Shown here piece by piece: positions 24,747-33,085 of a stretch of DNA of 63,384 nt (positions are counted from its first letter, which is position 1; each line of letters opens with the position of its first letter). The translations under genes were made by a program, and so were the position numbers. The notes beneath the pieces are model-generated. The model worked only from the letters and a program-made list of their open reading frames with translations. It was not told where the DNA came from and ran no database searches. Source of the DNA: Brachybacterium timonense (GTDB lineage Bacteria > Actinomycetota > Actinomycetes > Actinomycetales > Dermabacteraceae); assembly GCF_900258505.1 (NCBI RefSeq), contig NZ_LT984895.1:1406876-1470259 (forward strand), read 5' to 3'.

Positions 24747-25217
24747 ATGACTGAGCAGCCCCGTATGAATGTGGAGAGCTTCAACCTCGACCACCGTGCC
24801 GTGCGTGCACCGTATGTGCGGATCGCCGACCGCAAGCCGCTTCCCGGCGGTGACGTGCTGACGAAGTTCGACGTGCGCTTCACCCAGCCGAACCACGAGC
24901 ACCTCGACACCGAGGCTATCCACTCGCTCGAGCACATGGTCGCCGAACACATGCGTAATCACACCGACGCGCTCATCGATTTCTCCCCGATGGGATGCCG
25001 TACCGGCTTCTACGCGCTCATGCTGGGCGACATGCAGGTCGCGGACTTCCTGCCCGTCCTCGAAGTGACACTTGCCGACGTGGTGAACGCGTCAGAGGTG
25101 CCCGCAGCCAACGAGATCCAGTGCGGCTGGGGTGCCCACCACTCGCGCGAGGGTGCACAGACCGCTGCGAAGGCGTTCCTGGATCGTCGAGAGGAATGGG
25201 AACAGGTCGAGGCCTGA
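24747..25217 (+). CDS. luxS: S-ribosylhomocysteine lyase LuxS
   Basis: A 156-residue metalloenzyme that splits S-ribosylhomocysteine into homocysteine and DPD, the precursor of autoinducer-2, in the activated methyl cycle. The metal-binding motif HSLEH gives His59 and His63, with Cys126 in the conserved CGWGAHHS. Glu62 and Cys84 (MGCRTG) are the catalytic residues. Length matches the family (about 150-160). ATG 24747 is chosen because GGAGG stands 5-6 bases upstream. A single gene; the pfs/mtnN partner is not in the window. Confidence 0.97.
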   Translation: MTEQPRMNVESFNLDHRAVRAPYVRIADRKPLPGGDVLTKFDVRFTQPNHEHLDTEAIHSLEHMVAEHMRNHTDALIDFSPMGCRTGFYALMLGDMQVADFLPVLEVTLADVVNASEVPAANEIQCGWGAHHSREGAQTAAKAFLDRREEWEQVEA

Positions 25218-25260
25218 GCGGCCTGGACTGGTGCCTGGGCCTCCCGCAGCCCTAAAACGC

Positions 25261-25370
25261 CGTTCCGGCTTTCCTCGCTCTCGCCCTGCAGCATCGTTCC
25301 GCCTTCCCTCGCCCTCGCCCTCGACCTGCAGCGTCGCCCGGACCTCCCTCGTCCTAGCCCTGCAGCGCCG
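25261..25370. repeat. three imperfect repeats around CTGCAG at the malQ 3' end
   Basis: Read on the minus strand, blocks beginning CGCTGCAGGGC and followed by purine-rich GAGGGCGAGG-like runs recur with CTGCAG at 25286, 25326 and 25360. The first block on the minus strand contains the last codons and stop of malQ, so the array duplicates the end of that gene. Slippage or duplication in a C/T-rich strand is the simplest explanation. Confidence 0.5.
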
Positions 25371-27471
25371 CGCGCAGTGCGTCGAGCAGACGCGTCGTGC
25401 GGGCGTTGGTTGCGATGTCGTCGATCGTGACCACGCGCCCGTGCCCGTCGGCCAACGGAATCCGCCAGTTCTCATACTCTTCGTCGGTGCCTGGCTGGTT
25501 CTGAATCCGGTGCTCGCCCACGCAATCCACGAGGGAGACACCCAACAGCAGTGACGGCGTGCGCGCAAGGTGCAGATGCAGCGCGATGATCATGTCCTCG
25601 ATCGAGGCGTGATCGGCGAGCAGCCCTTCGGCGCGTAGCAGATCGAGCACCTCCTCGCGGCCGGCCTCATCTGTGGCGAGCTCCTCCTCGAGCGGACGCT
25701 CCAGCAGACCCAGGCGGTGGCGCAGCGCCACGTGTTCCCCGGCGAGATAGCCCGCAGTGGGCGGCAGGTCATGCGTGTTCACGGACGCCAGGCACAGGTG
25801 GCGGTACGCCTCGGCTGCCAGTGGGTGACCGGCGTCGTCGTACTCGAACCACAGGATCGAGGTGCCCATCACGCCGCGGTCGCTCAGGTAGTCACGCACC
25901 CACGGCTCGAAGGTGCCCAGATCCTCACCGATCACCAGCGTGCCGGAGCGCTCAGCTTCCAGGGCGAGGATGCCGATCATCGCATCGTGGTCATAGAACA
26001 CATAGGTGCCGTCGGCTGCCTCATTGCCTTCGGGGATCCACCACAGGCGGAACAGGCCCAGCACGTGATCGATCCGCAGGGCACCGGCGTGCCGCATGAG
26101 CGAACGCAGCATGTCCCGCCAGGGGCGATAAGACGCGTCGCGCAGCCGAGACGGATGCCACGGCGGCTGATGCCAGTTCTGGCCCTGCTGGTTGTACTGG
26201 TCCGCTGGGGCGCCGACGGTCACACCCTCGGCGAGCACCTCGCGCAGGCTCCAGGCGTCAGAGCCGATCTGCTCCACGCCCACAGCGAGGTCATGCATGA
26301 TCCCGATGCGCATACCGGCCTCACGTGCAGCGTTCTGCGCGGCGGCCATCTGCTCGTCCAGCAGCCACTGCACCCAGATGTGGAACTCGATGCGGTCGGC
26401 GAGCTCGGTGCGGGCTTGGGTCACGAGCGCGTCATCCAGGTCGGCCAGAGCCTCGTCCTCCGTGCCGCGCATTCTCTCGGCGATTGCTGACCATAGAGCG
26501 AAGTCTTCGAGCCCCTGTCCCTCGCGCTGTCGGAAGGCGTCCAGCAGAGCGCGGCGTCCCGCGGTGAGCGGCACGGCGTGCAGCTCCTCGAGCGCGGCGA
26601 GCTTCGCCGTGAGCACGTCGTCACGCTCGATGCGGTCGGCTCGATCGTTCCAGGTGCGCACCCCGGAGGCGAGGAGCTCGATGCGTTGACGAGCGATGTC
26701 GGTCAGCTCCCGGTATTCGGGAACATCGTCGATGCGCAGATACAGAGGCGCCGTGAAGCGACGCGTCACCGGCAGATATGGCGATGGCTCCACAGGCGGT
26801 GTCGGGTAGGAGGCGTGCAGCGGGTTCACCAGCAGGAAGTCGGCGCCATGACGCTGTGCGCTGATGGCGGCGAGATCACGCATATCGCCCAGGTCGCCGA
26901 CGCCCCACGAGCGCTCCGAGCGCACCGAGTAGAGCTGCGCCTGCAGGCCGTAGGCGCGGTGCGAGCCCAGGCGCTCATGCACAGTGAGACGGGCGGGTGT
27001 CACCACGAGGTCCGCTTCGACGGGTCCGTGGGAGGTCTCGGCGATCAGGCGATGCCAGCCGAGCGGCAGGCCAGCCGGCAGATGAAAGCGAGCGCGGCCG
27101 CGCAGCGTGCCGTCGAGATCGAATGGGGGAGTGAAGTCTTCGGTCTGGTCCAGATGACGCTCGCCCCCAGCCTCGAAGGCGATGCGGACCGTCACAGCGG
27201 TGCCGTGGTCGACGTGCACCGGCAGGGAGGAGTCCCGGTCGCAGCGCATGACGGTGATCGGAGGCAGGGTCTGCTCCCAGGGGGCGCGGTCGTGGCGCGC
27301 GCGAGCAGCGGCAATGTCGTCGTCGGTCTCGATCCGGTGGCCCAGGGCCTGTAGGGCGGCGATCAGCGTGGAGTCCGCGACGGCGCGGAGGGTTCCGTCC
27401 CACCCCCAATACTCGATGCCGATGCCGAGATCGCGGGCGAGAGACCGCAGAGCAGTGGAGTCCAGAGCCAT
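25354..27471 (-). CDS. malQ: 4-alpha-glucanotransferase (amylomaltase, GH77)
   Basis: A 705-residue enzyme that transfers maltosyl units between alpha-1,4-glucans during maltodextrin and glycogen metabolism. The N-terminal ~170 residues are the extension domain of actinobacterial MalQ. The GH77 barrel follows with YGLQAQLYSVRSERSWGVGD, the nucleophile Asp in ALRIDHVLGL, the acid/base Glu in VIGEDLGT and the stabilising Asp in SVNTHDLPP. ATG 27471 is chosen since the upstream extension runs through a duplicated noncoding repeat. Single minus-strand gene between luxS and the mannosyltransferase. Confidence 0.95.
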   Translation of the reverse strand: MALDSTALRSLARDLGIGIEYWGWDGTLRAVADSTLIAALQALGHRIETDDDIAAARARHDRAPWEQTLPPITVMRCDRDSSLPVHVDHGTAVTVRIAFEAGGERHLDQTEDFTPPFDLDGTLRGRARFHLPAGLPLGWHRLIAETSHGPVEADLVVTPARLTVHERLGSHRAYGLQAQLYSVRSERSWGVGDLGDMRDLAAISAQRHGADFLLVNPLHASYPTPPVEPSPYLPVTRRFTAPLYLRIDDVPEYRELTDIARQRIELLASGVRTWNDRADRIERDDVLTAKLAALEELHAVPLTAGRRALLDAFRQREGQGLEDFALWSAIAERMRGTEDEALADLDDALVTQARTELADRIEFHIWVQWLLDEQMAAAQNAAREAGMRIGIMHDLAVGVEQIGSDAWSLREVLAEGVTVGAPADQYNQQGQNWHQPPWHPSRLRDASYRPWRDMLRSLMRHAGALRIDHVLGLFRLWWIPEGNEAADGTYVFYDHDAMIGILALEAERSGTLVIGEDLGTFEPWVRDYLSDRGVMGTSILWFEYDDAGHPLAAEAYRHLCLASVNTHDLPPTAGYLAGEHVALRHRLGLLERPLEEELATDEAGREEVLDLLRAEGLLADHASIEDMIIALHLHLARTPSLLLGVSLVDCVGEHRIQNQPGTDEEYENWRIPLADGHGRVVTIDDIATNARTTRLLDALRAALQG

Positions 27472-27493
27472 GCCGTCATCGTAGCGATACATC

Positions 27494-27583
27494 GCCCGCC
27501 CGGCGCAGGGACCAGATGGTGCAGCCCATGGCCCAGTTGCCGGAGTCTGGCATTGCCCGCCCGGCGCAGGGACCAGATGGTGC
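27494..27583. repeat. 29-bp perfect direct repeat upstream of malQ
   Basis: The 29-bp sequence at 27494-27522 recurs exactly at 27555-27583, 61 bp apart. It begins GCCCGCCCGGCGCAGGG and ends ACCAGATGGTGC. The ACCA-GA-TGGT part has dyad symmetry. The copies lie 23-112 bp upstream of the malQ start, where a regulator could bind both. Confidence 0.85.
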
Positions 27584-27726
27584 TGGAGCATGCGCAATGA
27601 CCGGAATGAAGCCGTCGGAACTGCTGGAACTGCTGTAACCAGATTGCAGTGACCGGGGCGCAGTCTCGAGCCAGCGCAGCGGCACCCGTCACGGTCACAT
27701 GTCCAGGGATCCGAGCGGGCGCACCG

Positions 27727-29337
27727 TCAGATCCAGGTCGGCAGCCAGATCCGCCACTGCCACTGCCCCGTCGGAATCACCTGGCCGGACCAGATCGGCC
27801 AGAAGTAGGCGGAGATGAGCACGATGAGCGTCAGTATTGACGCGGCGAATAGGCCTCCCGCCAGTCGCCGTTCCCGATCCGCGCCGGGAGGGCCGATCGC
27901 TAGGCCTAGCACGTAGGCGAGGCACAGCACCAGGAACGGCTCGAAGGCGACGGCGTAGAACGTGAAGATCGTGCGATCCGAGTACAGCAGCACCCAGGGC
28001 AGATAGCCTCCTGCGAGCCCCATCAGTGCAGGCCAGGCCCGGCTATCGCGTCTCAGTAGCACCAGAGCGATCGTGACCATCACGGCGAGGGTGCCAAGCC
28101 ACCAGATCAACGGGTTTCCGACGGCGAGGATTTGCGCTGAGCATTTCTCCACCAGGCAGCCGTTCTCGCCGTACGGGTGATTGCGGTAATAGAAGCTCGT
28201 GGGGCGCAACATCAGCGGCCAGGACAGCGGGCTGGCCATATACGGGTGTTCCGAGTCGAGGCCGACGTGGAACGTGTACGCCTCCACGTGGTAGTGCCAC
28301 AGCGAACGCAGAGCATCCAGGGCGCCGATCCCGGTGCTGTGGCCGTTCTCCTCCGCCCAGTGGCGCAGGTACCCCTTCGCGGAGACGAACCAGCCCGTCC
28401 AGGACGCCACGTACACCACAAGCGCCGAGCCGACCATGGCGAAGAATGCGGGGATCGCATCACGCACCAGGCCGCGCCGTGCCCAGTGGCGCTCACGCAC
28501 GGCGCGTCGGGCCCACCAGTCCCACAGGACTGTCATGATTCCGAAGGCTGCCAGGAAGTACAGTCCCGACCACTTCACCGAGCACGCCATTCCCAGCAGC
28601 ACGCCAGCGGCTAGTCGCCAGGGCCGCCATCCCGCCTGCAGCGGGCCGATTCTCGATGCGGCAGCGGCATGGCCGTTGGCGCCGCCATCGTCTGGGGGAG
28701 AGCTGAGCGCTTCGGTGGCCGCCACGGCAAGGCGTGCCCGGAACCGGTCGCGATCCAGCACGAGCGCGGCGAAGGCGGCGAGCACGAAGAACGCCAGTGG
28801 CAGGTCGAGCAGGCTTGTGCGTGAGTGCACGATGTGCAGGCCGTCGACCGCCAGCAGCAGCCCGGCGATGAGGCCGACGGTGGTTGAACGCATCAACCGA
28901 CGCCCGGCGAACACGATCAGTGGCACGGTCAGTGAGCCGAGGATCGCGTTGGTGAGGCGCCACGTCCACGCGGAATCGGGGCCCAGCAGCAGCATGGGGA
29001 GGCCGATCAGCCACTTGCCCAGACTGGGGTGGACCACGTAGGCGCCGCGGTCCTCGTAGATGTGTACGTCACCGGATTCGAAGGCCGGGTCGATGTCTTT
29101 GGGCCAGGACATTTCGACACCGTGGTGGACGATCGTCCAACCGTCTTTGACGTAGTAGGTTTCGTCGAAGATCAGCTCATGGATGGAGCCCAGCTGCCAT
29201 AGCCGCAGTGTGAGCGCGAGGGCGAACAGCACAAGGGCGCCGATCCACGCCCGGCGGTGGTCCGTGAGGTCGAATATGCCCAGGCGACGCCGGATCTCGG
29301 GGTCAGCCCCGACGGGGGTGGAGGGCCTGGTGTGCAC
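27727..29337 (-). CDS. dolichyl-phosphate-mannose-type protein O-mannosyltransferase (GT39)
   Basis: A 536-residue membrane glycosyltransferase with about 11-12 helices. The first external loop carries the catalytic DE motif (LIFDETYYVKDGW), followed by the conserved HPSLGKWLIGLP; further family segments are HSRTSLLDLPLAFF and SVKWSGLYF. It moves mannose from polyprenyl-phosphate to Ser/Thr of proteins being exported by Sec, as described for actinobacterial Pmt. A low-complexity insert (about 205-235) is unusual. The start is a GTG at 29337 without a strong ribosome-binding site. The secreted Pro/Thr-rich PKD protein encoded upstream would be a reasonable acceptor. Confidence 0.93.
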   Translation of the reverse strand: MHTRPSTPVGADPEIRRRLGIFDLTDHRRAWIGALVLFALALTLRLWQLGSIHELIFDETYYVKDGWTIVHHGVEMSWPKDIDPAFESGDVHIYEDRGAYVVHPSLGKWLIGLPMLLLGPDSAWTWRLTNAILGSLTVPLIVFAGRRLMRSTTVGLIAGLLLAVDGLHIVHSRTSLLDLPLAFFVLAAFAALVLDRDRFRARLAVAATEALSSPPDDGGANGHAAAASRIGPLQAGWRPWRLAAGVLLGMACSVKWSGLYFLAAFGIMTVLWDWWARRAVRERHWARRGLVRDAIPAFFAMVGSALVVYVASWTGWFVSAKGYLRHWAEENGHSTGIGALDALRSLWHYHVEAYTFHVGLDSEHPYMASPLSWPLMLRPTSFYYRNHPYGENGCLVEKCSAQILAVGNPLIWWLGTLAVMVTIALVLLRRDSRAWPALMGLAGGYLPWVLLYSDRTIFTFYAVAFEPFLVLCLAYVLGLAIGPPGADRERRLAGGLFAASILTLIVLISAYFWPIWSGQVIPTGQWQWRIWLPTWI

Positions 29338-29372
29338 CCGGACATGCTAGGACATCGGGTGTGCGGCTGTGC

Positions 29373-30467
29373 CTAGATGGTGCGGTGTGTGGCGTTGGGG
29401 TCGGTGGGGCCTTCGTTCTCGGGTGTGCGGGCGGGGATCTCGGGGGTGTGCTTGTCGTTAGTGGGGGTGGTGGGTTTGTGGGGGTTGGTCAGGCGGCTGG
29501 TGAGGCTTGCGGAGTAGAGGGCGACGGGGTCGCTGGTGATGGTGATGGTGCCGTCGATGTCTTGCCAGGGCCCGCCGTCAACGGAGAACTGGCCAGCGAA
29601 CGTGGTGGTCAGCGTGATGTCGTACCAGCCCTCGTACCGGTAGGTGGAGGTGACCTCCTCGGACGGGAACGGCTTACCCGGTTTGGTGGTGGTGATGGTG
29701 TTCCCATCCCCGAGGTCCCAGTGGTATTCGATGGGGATCGCCCGGATCTGCACCGGCGTACCCAGCAGTGTCGTTGCGAGGGTTTGCTCGGCCGGGTTGG
29801 TGTGTAGGACGTTGACCATGTTTACCGGCAGCCAGCCTCCCGGAGGACCTGCAGTGGCCTCCAGCGGCTTGACGGGGAGGGTGGCGAAGTCTTCGCGGGT
29901 GACGGTGATGACCACCGGTGGCGCCCCCGGGATGGCTGCGGTACCGGGGCTGCCGAGGGTGATGCAGCGGTGGCCGAGGTCTGTTCTGGTGCCGTCTGCG
30001 AGGGTGATCCGGGTGCCGCGTTGGGTGATCTTGTTCGGGTCGGCTGTGCCGCGTTGCGAGGGCTGGTTGATCAGCAGGCCGTCCTCGCCCTGCCCGTGCA
30101 GGGGCGGGACGTACGCGGCTTCGCAGGAGTTCTTCGGGACCGTGCATGACCACTGGCCGGCGCCCGGTGCCCCGCACTCGTACCGGACCCCGCCCTCGGG
30201 CCGCTGCCAGATCGTCCGCACCGTCGGAGCTGATCTCCGGGTACTGCTTGATCCGCTCGACGGTTTCGAGTCAGCAGGTTTGGGCGGAGACTCTTGGTGT
30301 TCGGTTTCAGAGTCGCCTACTTCCACGTTTCTGCCATCTATTCCTCCGGAGGCGCCTCCGGCCCCATGCGATGCGGGAAGACAAAAGAAAAGGGCGAAAA
30401 TGCTGGTAACCAGTGCAGTGACGATGATGTGTGTAGCCCGGATCCTAGCCGTATTGAGCGAATGCAT
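29373..30467 (-). CDS. secreted PKD-domain protein
   Basis: A 364-residue exported protein. A signal peptide (HIIVTALVTSIFALFFCLPASHG) is followed by a Ser/Pro-rich linker, a Cys-containing region (YECGAPGAG, CTVPKNSCEAAY) and a PKD-like beta-sandwich at about residues 225-290 (YHWDLGDGNTITTTKPG, STYRYEGWYDITLTTTF). The C-terminal 50 residues are Thr/Pro-rich and disordered, a typical O-mannosylation substrate. Its ATG lies inside the last codons of the DUF6318 gene (23-bp overlap), so the pair is co-translated. Probably a cell-envelope protein of unknown function. Confidence 0.8.
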   Translation of the reverse strand: MHSLNTARIRATHIIVTALVTSIFALFFCLPASHGAGGASGGIDGRNVEVGDSETEHQESPPKPADSKPSSGSSSTRRSAPTVRTIWQRPEGGVRYECGAPGAGQWSCTVPKNSCEAAYVPPLHGQGEDGLLINQPSQRGTADPNKITQRGTRITLADGTRTDLGHRCITLGSPGTAAIPGAPPVVITVTREDFATLPVKPLEATAGPPGGWLPVNMVNVLHTNPAEQTLATTLLGTPVQIRAIPIEYHWDLGDGNTITTTKPGKPFPSEEVTSTYRYEGWYDITLTTTFAGQFSVDGGPWQDIDGTITITSDPVALYSASLTSRLTNPHKPTTPTNDKHTPEIPARTPENEGPTDPNATHRTI

Positions 30468-31287
30468 CAGGCCCCCACTTCATTGCTAGGTCAGCTACGG
30501 CCCAATGGTGGCCAGTCCAGTTCAATCCGCCGCGTGAAACATACTCCACTGATGGTACGGGAGCTGATGTCGAAGAGTCCTTGGCGGGCTCAGTGTGTTC
30601 GCCAAGTATGAATAGATACGACACTTCCGCGTCATAGTTGTCCGAGTTTTCGTGAGATACTTGATGCTCATCCAGTGTTGCTTCGGACCAGAAGGTTTCG
30701 TGAGCTTTGAGGTCCTCGACCTGTTCGAGAAGGGTTGCGCATGACTCGCAGTTTTCGCTGTAAAGAGTCGACAGGAGATCGGTGTCCCCGCTCTGGTGCG
30801 CCCACATGAGGACGGCGATGTAGTACTTGAAGGCTTGTTCGGCGCCTTCGGGGGTGTTTTGGTCCATGCCGGGATAGTCAGCGGGATCGGGTGCGGGGAT
30901 GCTGGCGGCCAGGTCATCGCTACCACTGTCGCCGCCGGCGTTGCTTGCTGCTGTGTTGTCGGTCCCGCCGTTGTCGCTGGCGCCGCCGTTGTCGCTGCTG
31001 GTGCTGAGATCGGGGACCGTGCCGTCCAGGCCGTTGTCGGGCGGCTCGTCTCCGCCGCAGGCAGACAGGGCGAGCATGAGTGCGGCGGATGCGGCGAGCA
31101 CGCGTGCGCCGCGGCGCTGCCTCCCTGAGCGGGCAGGTGTTGCGCCAGGCACCAGGCCAGTCGAGGCGTTGGGCATGGCGCCAGGCGGCGCACCGGCAGG
31201 GCCAGCCAGCATCGCCTCAGGCGAGAGAGCAGCGTGATCGCTGTGCTTGGCGTGACGGGGCGTGGCGGGGACAGTGCGGCGCTGCAT
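30445..31287 (-). CDS. DUF6318-family lipoprotein
   Basis: A 280-residue lipoprotein. Hydrophobic VLAASAALMLALSACGG contains the lipobox LSAC, after which comes a Ser/Asn/Gly/Asp-rich linker and a domain starting FKYYIAVLMWAHQSGDTDLL with a Cys pair (NCESC), typical of actinobacterial DUF6318 proteins. The ATG at 31287 has GAGG seven bases upstream and gives a 77-residue pre-lipobox region. ATGs at 31212 and 31176 would give more usual signal lengths, so the start is uncertain. First gene of a pair with the PKD protein (23-bp overlap). Confidence 0.8.
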   Translation of the reverse strand: MQRRTVPATPRHAKHSDHAALSPEAMLAGPAGAPPGAMPNASTGLVPGATPARSGRQRRGARVLAASAALMLALSACGGDEPPDNGLDGTVPDLSTSSDNGGASDNGGTDNTAASNAGGDSGSDDLAASIPAPDPADYPGMDQNTPEGAEQAFKYYIAVLMWAHQSGDTDLLSTLYSENCESCATLLEQVEDLKAHETFWSEATLDEHQVSHENSDNYDAEVSYLFILGEHTEPAKDSSTSAPVPSVEYVSRGGLNWTGHHWAVADLAMKWGPDAFAQYG

Positions 31288-31505
31288 GCGGGGACCTCGA
31301 CTCATCCGGGCTCGGGGACACCAGCACGGTAGGCAGACCCCACCAGCCCACGCCACGGGACCGCCGTGGATGTGGATAACCCACCCACCAGGAGGAATCG
31401 TGACGCTCGATCCTGCCCGCTGCGCTGAACAGCGGCCGCCGCGCCGCGAGCGCAACCCGCAAGCCCGCTGTCCAGGTCAAGGCGTGTAGCGCCTAGCATG
31501 ACAGC

Positions 31506-32495
31506 ATGCCTGCTCACCCCGTGGCCGACGATCCGGGCGCCGTCCCCGCTGCCGCTGTTCCTGCTGATTCCATCGGCGATGGTCTCCCCGTGTCGGCCCC
31601 TGCTGTATCTGCCGCCAGCCCCCACGCTGCTAGCCGCCCTGTGCTTGAAGCGGGCGTGCTGACCCTCGCCGCCACCCCGATCGGCAATCCTCTGGACGCA
31701 TCGGTCCGTCTGCGGCTCGCACTCGCGCAAGCCGAGCTCATCGCCGCCGAGGACACGCGTCGCCTGGCCCGCCTTGCCTCCGACCTGCAGGTAAAGATGA
31801 CCGGGACCGTGCTCTCGTACCACGAGCACAACGAGGCTGAGCGGACGGGTCGGTTGCTGGAGGCGCTTGCAGCGGGAGATCGGGTTCTCCAGGTCACGGA
31901 CGCTGGCATGCCGGTGGTCTCTGACCCCGGGTTCCGCGCGGTGCAAGCGGCCGTCGACGCCGGGTTCCCTGTCACCGTGCTGCCGGGGCCGTCGGCTGTT
32001 CTCACTGCTCTGGCTGCCTCGGGGTTGCCTAGCGACCGCTTCGCCTTCGAAGGCTTCCCGCCGCGGCGGGACGGCCGACGGGCCGCCGCATTCGCACCGC
32101 TTGTTCAGGAAGAACGCACCCTGGTGTTCTTCGAGTCGCCCCGCCGCACTGCCGCGACCCTTGAGGCAATGGTCGAAGCATTCGGCCCTGAACGCCGGGC
32201 AGCCGTCTGCCGAGAGCTGACGAAGACCCACGAGGAGAGCATTCGCGGCACGCTCGAAGAGCTCGCCCGGTGGGCGCAGGGCACCGAGGTGCTTGGTGAG
32301 ATCGTGATCGTCATCGCCGGGGCTCAGCCCGTTGCCGCCGACCCGGCAGATCTGGTGCCTGAGGTGCTTGAGCGTGCACAGGCGGGGGAACGTCTCAAAG
32401 ATGCAGCGAAGGTGGTCGCTGCGGCAGCTCGTGGCGTGACGTCACGCGAGCTGTACCAGCTGGCTCTGCGCTGCCGTGAAGAACGGCAGAGCTGA
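31506..32495 (+). CDS. rsmI: 16S rRNA (cytidine-1402-2'-O)-methyltransferase RsmI
   Basis: A tetrapyrrole-methylase-fold enzyme that 2'-O-methylates C1402 in the 16S decoding centre using SAM. Typical motifs are LAATPIGNPLDASVRL, ELIAAEDTRRLARL, SYHEHNE, VTDAGMPVVSDPG, VLPGPSAVLTALAASG and FFESPRR. The 329-residue reading has a ~45-residue Ala/Pro-rich extension before the fold. The ATG at 31506 lacks a strong ribosome-binding site and a GTG at 31590 would remove about 28 residues, so the start is open. It is divergent from the lipoprotein/mannosyltransferase genes. Confidence 0.95.
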   Translation: MPAHPVADDPGAVPAAAVPADSIGDGLPVSAPAVSAASPHAASRPVLEAGVLTLAATPIGNPLDASVRLRLALAQAELIAAEDTRRLARLASDLQVKMTGTVLSYHEHNEAERTGRLLEALAAGDRVLQVTDAGMPVVSDPGFRAVQAAVDAGFPVTVLPGPSAVLTALAASGLPSDRFAFEGFPPRRDGRRAAAFAPLVQEERTLVFFESPRRTAATLEAMVEAFGPERRAAVCRELTKTHEESIRGTLEELARWAQGTEVLGEIVIVIAGAQPVAADPADLVPEVLERAQAGERLKDAAKVVAAAARGVTSRELYQLALRCREERQS

Positions 32496-32626
32496 GTCGG
32501 CCGCCCGGCTGTCGACGGGACCGCGCGGCCGCAGTGCGTGCGCGCCCCGCGAGTGCGTGCGCCCCGTGCGCTGTCGCGAGACGCAAACCCATCCGTGGGG
32601 CAGGAGTGAACTCTCCGAGACACGAA

Positions 32627-32657
32627 CGAGCCCCCGACCGTAGTGGCCAGGGGCTCG
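32627..32657 (-). terminator. terminator-like hairpin after rpmF
   Basis: CGAGCCCC (32627-32634) pairs with GGGGCTCG (32650-32657), loop of 15. It lies 32 bp past the rpmF stop on the minus strand and also follows rsmI on the plus strand, so it could serve both convergent transcripts. Confidence 0.6.
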
Positions 32658-32688
32658 AACTGGAGGGGGAGGGACTGCTCAGACGCGA

Positions 32689-32859
32689 TCAGTCGTCAAT
32701 CTGCAGCAGACCACGCTGGTACGCCTTCGCGAGGCGACGCGGCACCTGAGCGGTGCGGCCACGCACCGAGACCTGCACGAGGTCAGTGCCAGTAGCCTTC
32801 CACTGGGCGCGGCGGGACCGGGTGCGAGCCCGGGACATCTTGAACTTGGGCACTGCCAT
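32689..32859 (-). CDS. rpmF: 50S ribosomal protein L32
   Basis: A 56-residue protein beginning [20 protein letters not shown], the standard L32 N-terminus, and ending QRGLLQIDD. It is a component of the large ribosomal subunit. The usual four zinc-binding cysteines are absent, so this is the zinc-independent (C-minus) form. AAGGAG stands about 7 bases upstream of the ATG. It is too short for ordinary ORF cut-offs and is easily missed. No rpmB/rpmG or rpsN paralogues adjoin it, so Zur control is not indicated by context. A hairpin follows the stop and a perfect palindrome lies upstream. Confidence 0.95.
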   Translation of the reverse strand: MAVPKFKMSRARTRSRRAQWKATGTDLVQVSVRGRTAQVPRRLAKAYQRGLLQIDD

Positions 32860-32915
32860 GGGACGCTCCTTGACGGTCCGGAGAATGGTTCAGGATGGCG
32901 CGCTGTTATGCGACG

Positions 32916-32941
32916 GCCCCGGCGACCGCGGTCGCCGGGGC
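32916..32941. repeat. 26-bp perfect palindrome between rpmF and tatD
   Basis: The half-site GCCCCGGCGACCG is followed directly by its exact reverse complement, with no loop. It lies 57 bp upstream of rpmF and about 145 bp upstream of tatD, in the divergent region. It could be an operator, or a cruciform/hairpin in the rpmF leader. Confidence 0.85.
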
Positions 32942-33085
32942 GCGCAAAAGCACGCGCAACGACCGACTATTGTGCCACAGCTTGCCCGCAAGCGCCCCCG
33001 TGGGCGGCGTGAGGTGCACCACCGGCGGTTGTTCATCTGGCGGTGCCGCGCCCGTCATCGGCTCCCCACTCCTACCATGGGGCCC

